A stretch of 14,366 nucleotides of DNA, from the NCBI GenBank assembly GCA_050186955.1, contig JBFWXZ010000071.1, forward strand, positions 1-14,366. Reading direction: 5' to 3'. This DNA is from JACKJP01 sp050186955. Its GTDB lineage: Bacteria; Pseudomonadota; Alphaproteobacteria; Rhizobiales; Tepidamorphaceae. Every line of letters begins with the position of its first letter. Positions within the stretch are counted from its first letter, which is position 1. The position numbers and the translations under genes were made by a program. This document shows, piece by piece, positions 12,023-14,366 of this stretch. The notes under the pieces are model-generated. The model had not been told where the DNA came from, did no database searches, and saw nothing but the letters and a program-made list of their open reading frames with translations.

Positions 12023-13329
12023 TGGCCAACCTTTTCGAGGCTGCCGGCCTCGACCGGCAGGTGGATCGACCGCTCGCCGACCGGCTGAGGCCGGCGAGGA
12101 TCGCCGACATCGTCGGCCAGGACCACTTGGTCGGCGACAGCGGCACGCTGACGCGGATGCTGAAGACCGGCAGCGTCGGCTCGCTGATCCTGTGGGGTCC
12201 GCCGGGCACCGGCAAGACGACGCTGGCGCGCCTGATCGCCGGCGAGACCGAGCTGCATTTCGAGCAGCTCTCGGCGATCTTCTCCGGCGTCGCCGACCTC
12301 AAGAAGGTCTTCGAAGCGGCCCGCGCGCGCCGCCAGAGCGGGCAGGGAACGCTGCTCTTCGTCGACGAGATCCACCGCTTCAACCGGGCGCAGCAGGACA
12401 GCTTCCTGCCGGTGATGGAGGACGGCACGATCCATCTCGTCGGCGCCACCACCGAGAACCCGTCCTTCGAGCTCAACGCCGCCCTGCTGTCGCGCGCCGT
12501 CGTCCTCGTCTTCAAGCCGCTGGGCGAGGAAGCGATTCAGGAACTCCTCGCAAGGGCCGAGGAACACTACGCAAAGCCGCTGCCGCTCGACGAGGACGCG
12601 CGCCGCTCGCTGGCCCGCATGGCGGATGGCGACGGCCGCGCGGCGCTGGGGCTGGCGGAGGAAATCTGGCGCGCCGCCGGCGAGGGCGAGACCTTCGACG
12701 CGGCGGGCCTGCAGGACGTGCTGCAGCGGCGCGCGCCGATCTACGACAAGTCGCAGGACGGCCACTACAACCTCATCTCGGCGCTCCACAAGTCGGTGCG
12801 CGGCTCCGATCCCGACGCCTCGCTCTACTATTTCTGCCGGATGATCGACGCCGGCGAGGACCCGATGTATCTGGCGCGGCGGATGATCCGCATGGCGGTG
12901 GAGGATATCGGGCTCGCCGACCCGCAGGCGCTGGTCATCGCCAATCACGCCCGCGACGCCTATCACATGCTTGGATCGCCGGAAGGCGAGCTGGCGCTGG
13001 CGCAGGCGGTCATCTATCTCGCCACGGCGCCGAAATCCAATGCCGCCTACACCGCTTACAAGGGAGCGATGCGCGACGCCCGTACGCTCGGCTCGCTGGC
13101 CCCGCCGGCGCATATCCTCAACGCGCCGACCAAGCTGATGAAGAGCGAGGGCTACGGGGCCGGCTACGAATACGACCACGATTCCCCCGACGCCTTCTCG
13201 GGGCAGGACTATTTCCCCGTCGAGATGCAGCGGCGCACCTATTACGACCCGCCCGAGCGCGGCTTCGAGCGCGAATTGCGAAAGCGCCTCGATTTCTGGG
13301 CGAAGCGGCGGCGCGAGCGCGAGGGATAG
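12022..13329 (+). CDS. rarA: replication-associated recombination protein A (MgsA/RarA AAA+ ATPase)
   Basis: RarA is a clamp-loader-related AAA+ ATPase (eukaryotic relative WRNIP1) that acts at stalled replication forks on single-stranded DNA ends. The 435-residue product has an N-terminal segment RPLADRLRPARIADIVGQDH, Walker A GPPGTGKTT (59-67), Walker B LLFVDEIHRF (111-120), sensor 1 GATTENPSFE (141-150) and an arginine finger in LLSRAV (Arg158). The C-terminal tetramerisation region includes HYNLISALHKSVRGSDPDASLYY and ends with the YDHDSPDAFSGQDYFP block. These distinguish it from RuvB and DnaX. Its ATG shares one base with the protease TGA stop (TGATG), suggesting translational coupling. 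No internal terminator is seen before crcB. Confidence 0.96.
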   Translation: MANLFEAAGLDRQVDRPLADRLRPARIADIVGQDHLVGDSGTLTRMLKTGSVGSLILWGPPGTGKTTLARLIAGETELHFEQLSAIFSGVADLKKVFEAARARRQSGQGTLLFVDEIHRFNRAQQDSFLPVMEDGTIHLVGATTENPSFELNAALLSRAVVLVFKPLGEEAIQELLARAEEHYAKPLPLDEDARRSLARMADGDGRAALGLAEEIWRAAGEGETFDAAGLQDVLQRRAPIYDKSQDGHYNLISALHKSVRGSDPDASLYYFCRMIDAGEDPMYLARRMIRMAVEDIGLADPQALVIANHARDAYHMLGSPEGELALAQAVIYLATAPKSNAAYTAYKGAMRDARTLGSLAPPAHILNAPTKLMKSEGYGAGYEYDHDSPDAFSGQDYFPVEMQRRTYYDPPERGFERELRKRLDFWAKRRREREG

Positions 13330-13383
13330 GCAATTTCCTACCGGCGATTGCCGCACCGCCACCGATCCAATATGACAGCCGGC

Positions 13384-13761
13384 ATGCATTCGCTTCTCTA
13401 CGTCGCCGCCGGCGGAGCGCTCGGCGCCTCCATGCGCCACCTGACGGGCCTCGCCGCCATGCGCCTGCTCGGCGTCGGCTTTCCGTGGGGCACGCTGACG
13501 GTGAATATCGTCGGCTCCTTCGTCATGGGACTGTTCATCGAGGCGCTGGCGGTGAAGTTCGACGGTTCCGCGGCGCTGCGCGCCTTCGTGGCGACCGGCT
13601 TCCTCGGCGGCTTCACGACCTTCTCCGCCTTCTCGCTCGACGTCGCGGTGCTGTGGGAGCGCGGACAGCACGGGCTCGCCGCCGGCTATGTCGGCGCCTC
13701 CGTCATCCTCTCCATTGCGGCGCTGTTCGCCGGCCTGACGCTGGGCCGGAGCGTCTTCTGA
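13384..13761 (+). CDS. crcB: fluoride ion channel CrcB (Fluc family)
   Basis: CrcB/Fluc forms a dual-topology dimeric inner-membrane channel that exports toxic fluoride. From the ATG at 13384 the product has 125 residues and four hydrophobic segments (about 3-22, 32-57, 65-90, 98-122). Conserved features are GGALGASMRHL near the start, the VNIVGSF motif with Asn41, and GFLGGFTTFSAFS (72-84) with the phenylalanines lining the pore and the Na+-binding region. Alternative starts are ATG at 13372 (four residues longer) and TTG at 13348; none has a clear ribosome binding site. 13384 was chosen because family members usually begin right before the first helix. No fluoride riboswitch was recognised in the 54-base gap. 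A single gene implies a homodimer. Confidence 0.93.
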   Translation: MHSLLYVAAGGALGASMRHLTGLAAMRLLGVGFPWGTLTVNIVGSFVMGLFIEALAVKFDGSAALRAFVATGFLGGFTTFSAFSLDVAVLWERGQHGLAAGYVGASVILSIAALFAGLTLGRSVF

Positions 13762-13763
13762 CC

Positions 13764-14366
13764 ATGTCCGCGGGCATGCGCACCGTCGCCGAGGGTGAGG
13801 CCGGCCAGCGCCTCGACCGCTGGTTCAAGGCGCATTTCCCGGGCCTTGCCCACACCCAGCTCCACAAGCTCATCAGGACCGGCCAGGTGCGCGTCGATGG
13901 CGGCCGGGCGAAGCCGGAGACGCGGCTCGACGCCGGCCAGCTCATCCGCATCCCGCCGCATATCGAGGGCGGCCGCGTGCAGGGCGAGAGAGCCGGCGGC
14001 ACGATCTCGAAGGCGGATCGCGACCTATTGGCCTCGATCACGCTCTACGAGGACGACGATCTGATGATCCTCAACAAGCCGGCGGGGCTCGCCGTGCAGG
14101 GCGGCAGCAAGACCAAGCGGCATGTCGATGGCATGCTGATGGGGCTCACCGACCGGTCAGGCGACCGGCCGCGGCTCGTCCACCGGCTCGACCGCGACAC
14201 CTCCGGCGTGCTGGTGATCGCGCGCACCCGCCGGGTCGCCGCATTGCTCGGCAAGCAGTTCCAGACCCGCTCGGTGCGCAAGATCTACTGGGCGCTGGTG
14301 AAGGGCGTGCCGAAGCCGGCGCAGGGCAAGATCGACGCGCCGCTGGTCAAGGCCGGCGGGCCGGAC
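13764..14366 (+). CDS. RluC/RluA-family 23S rRNA pseudouridine synthase (3'-truncated by window edge)
   Basis: These enzymes isomerise specific uridines of rRNA to pseudouridine. The frame is open from the ATG at 13764 through the window end (201 codons, no stop). Residues about 14-65 form an S4-type RNA-binding domain (GQRLDRWFKAHFP, LHKLIRTGQVRVDG). The catalytic domain follows, with LYEDDDLMILNKPAGLAVQGG (from residue 94) and the RluA motif HRLDRDTSGV (140-149), where Asp143 is the expected catalytic residue. RKIYWALVKG (172-181) is also conserved. The domain order fits RluC/RluD-type enzymes; RluC is more likely given the S4 domain and remembered context, but the target uridines cannot be told. 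Only 2 bases separate it from crcB. Confidence 0.93.
   Translation, partial: MSAGMRTVAEGEAGQRLDRWFKAHFPGLAHTQLHKLIRTGQVRVDGGRAKPETRLDAGQLIRIPPHIEGGRVQGERAGGTISKADRDLLASITLYEDDDLMILNKPAGLAVQGGSKTKRHVDGMLMGLTDRSGDRPRLVHRLDRDTSGVLVIARTRRVAALLGKQFQTRSVRKIYWALVKGVPKPAQGKIDAPLVKAGGPD

Noticed and set aside
13330..13383. Possible fluoride riboswitch before crcB
   Set aside because: The gap is only 54 bases, and the conserved riboswitch core was not seen by eye.
12001..13671. Antisense frame of about 550 codons opposite rarA and crcB
   Set aside because: It spans two well-supported + strand genes and has no recognisable domain; it is a compositional shadow.

Overview
This window is a chromosomal housekeeping segment from a GC-rich Alphaproteobacterium, most likely of the Hyphomicrobiales (Rhizobiales). 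The evidence is the gene order, the protein sequences, the near-exclusive G/C at third codon positions, and the form of RpoA, S13 and adenylate kinase. The order or genus is an inference from remembered family sequences, not from a search. All 24 genes are on the + strand, and no gene-free stretch exceeds about 230 bases.

Positions 1-10469 carry the merged S10-spc-alpha ribosomal protein cluster. It opens inside rpsC (S3, 5' end outside the window) and continues rplP, rpmC, rpsQ, rplN, rplX, rplE, rpsN, rpsH, rplF, rplR, rpsE, rpmD, rplO, secY, adk, rpsM, rpsK, rpoA, rplQ. It therefore supplies large and small subunit proteins, the SecY channel through which many nascent proteins leave, the RNA polymerase alpha subunit, and adenylate kinase for nucleotide balance. 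rpmJ (after secY) and rpsD (between rpsK and rpoA), present at these places in E. coli, are absent here, as is usual for this class. A strong canonical intrinsic terminator at 10497-10526 closes the cluster.

The most structured non-coding region is the 228-base adk-rpsM gap (7834-8061). It has a good housekeeping promoter candidate (7876-7905) followed by a leader of about 150 nt. The leader contains a GAA-loop hairpin, a GC palindrome followed by six T's, and a GTGA-capped hairpin just upstream of the rpsM ribosome binding site and GTG start. This makes rpsM-rpsK-rpoA-rplQ look like a separately controlled unit. Several other junctions in the cluster also hold perfect inverted repeats without a T-tract.

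Positions 10616-14366 hold a second apparent operon: a secreted Do/HtrA-family serine protease, rarA (AAA+ ATPase acting at stalled replication forks), crcB (fluoride channel) and the 5' part of an RluC/RluA-type pseudouridine synthase cut by the window end. The genes overlap or nearly touch, apart from the 54-base rarA-crcB gap. I see no mobile elements, CRISPR arrays, tRNA or rRNA genes, prophage genes or defence genes. I found no novel multi-gene system; the observations worth following are regulatory.
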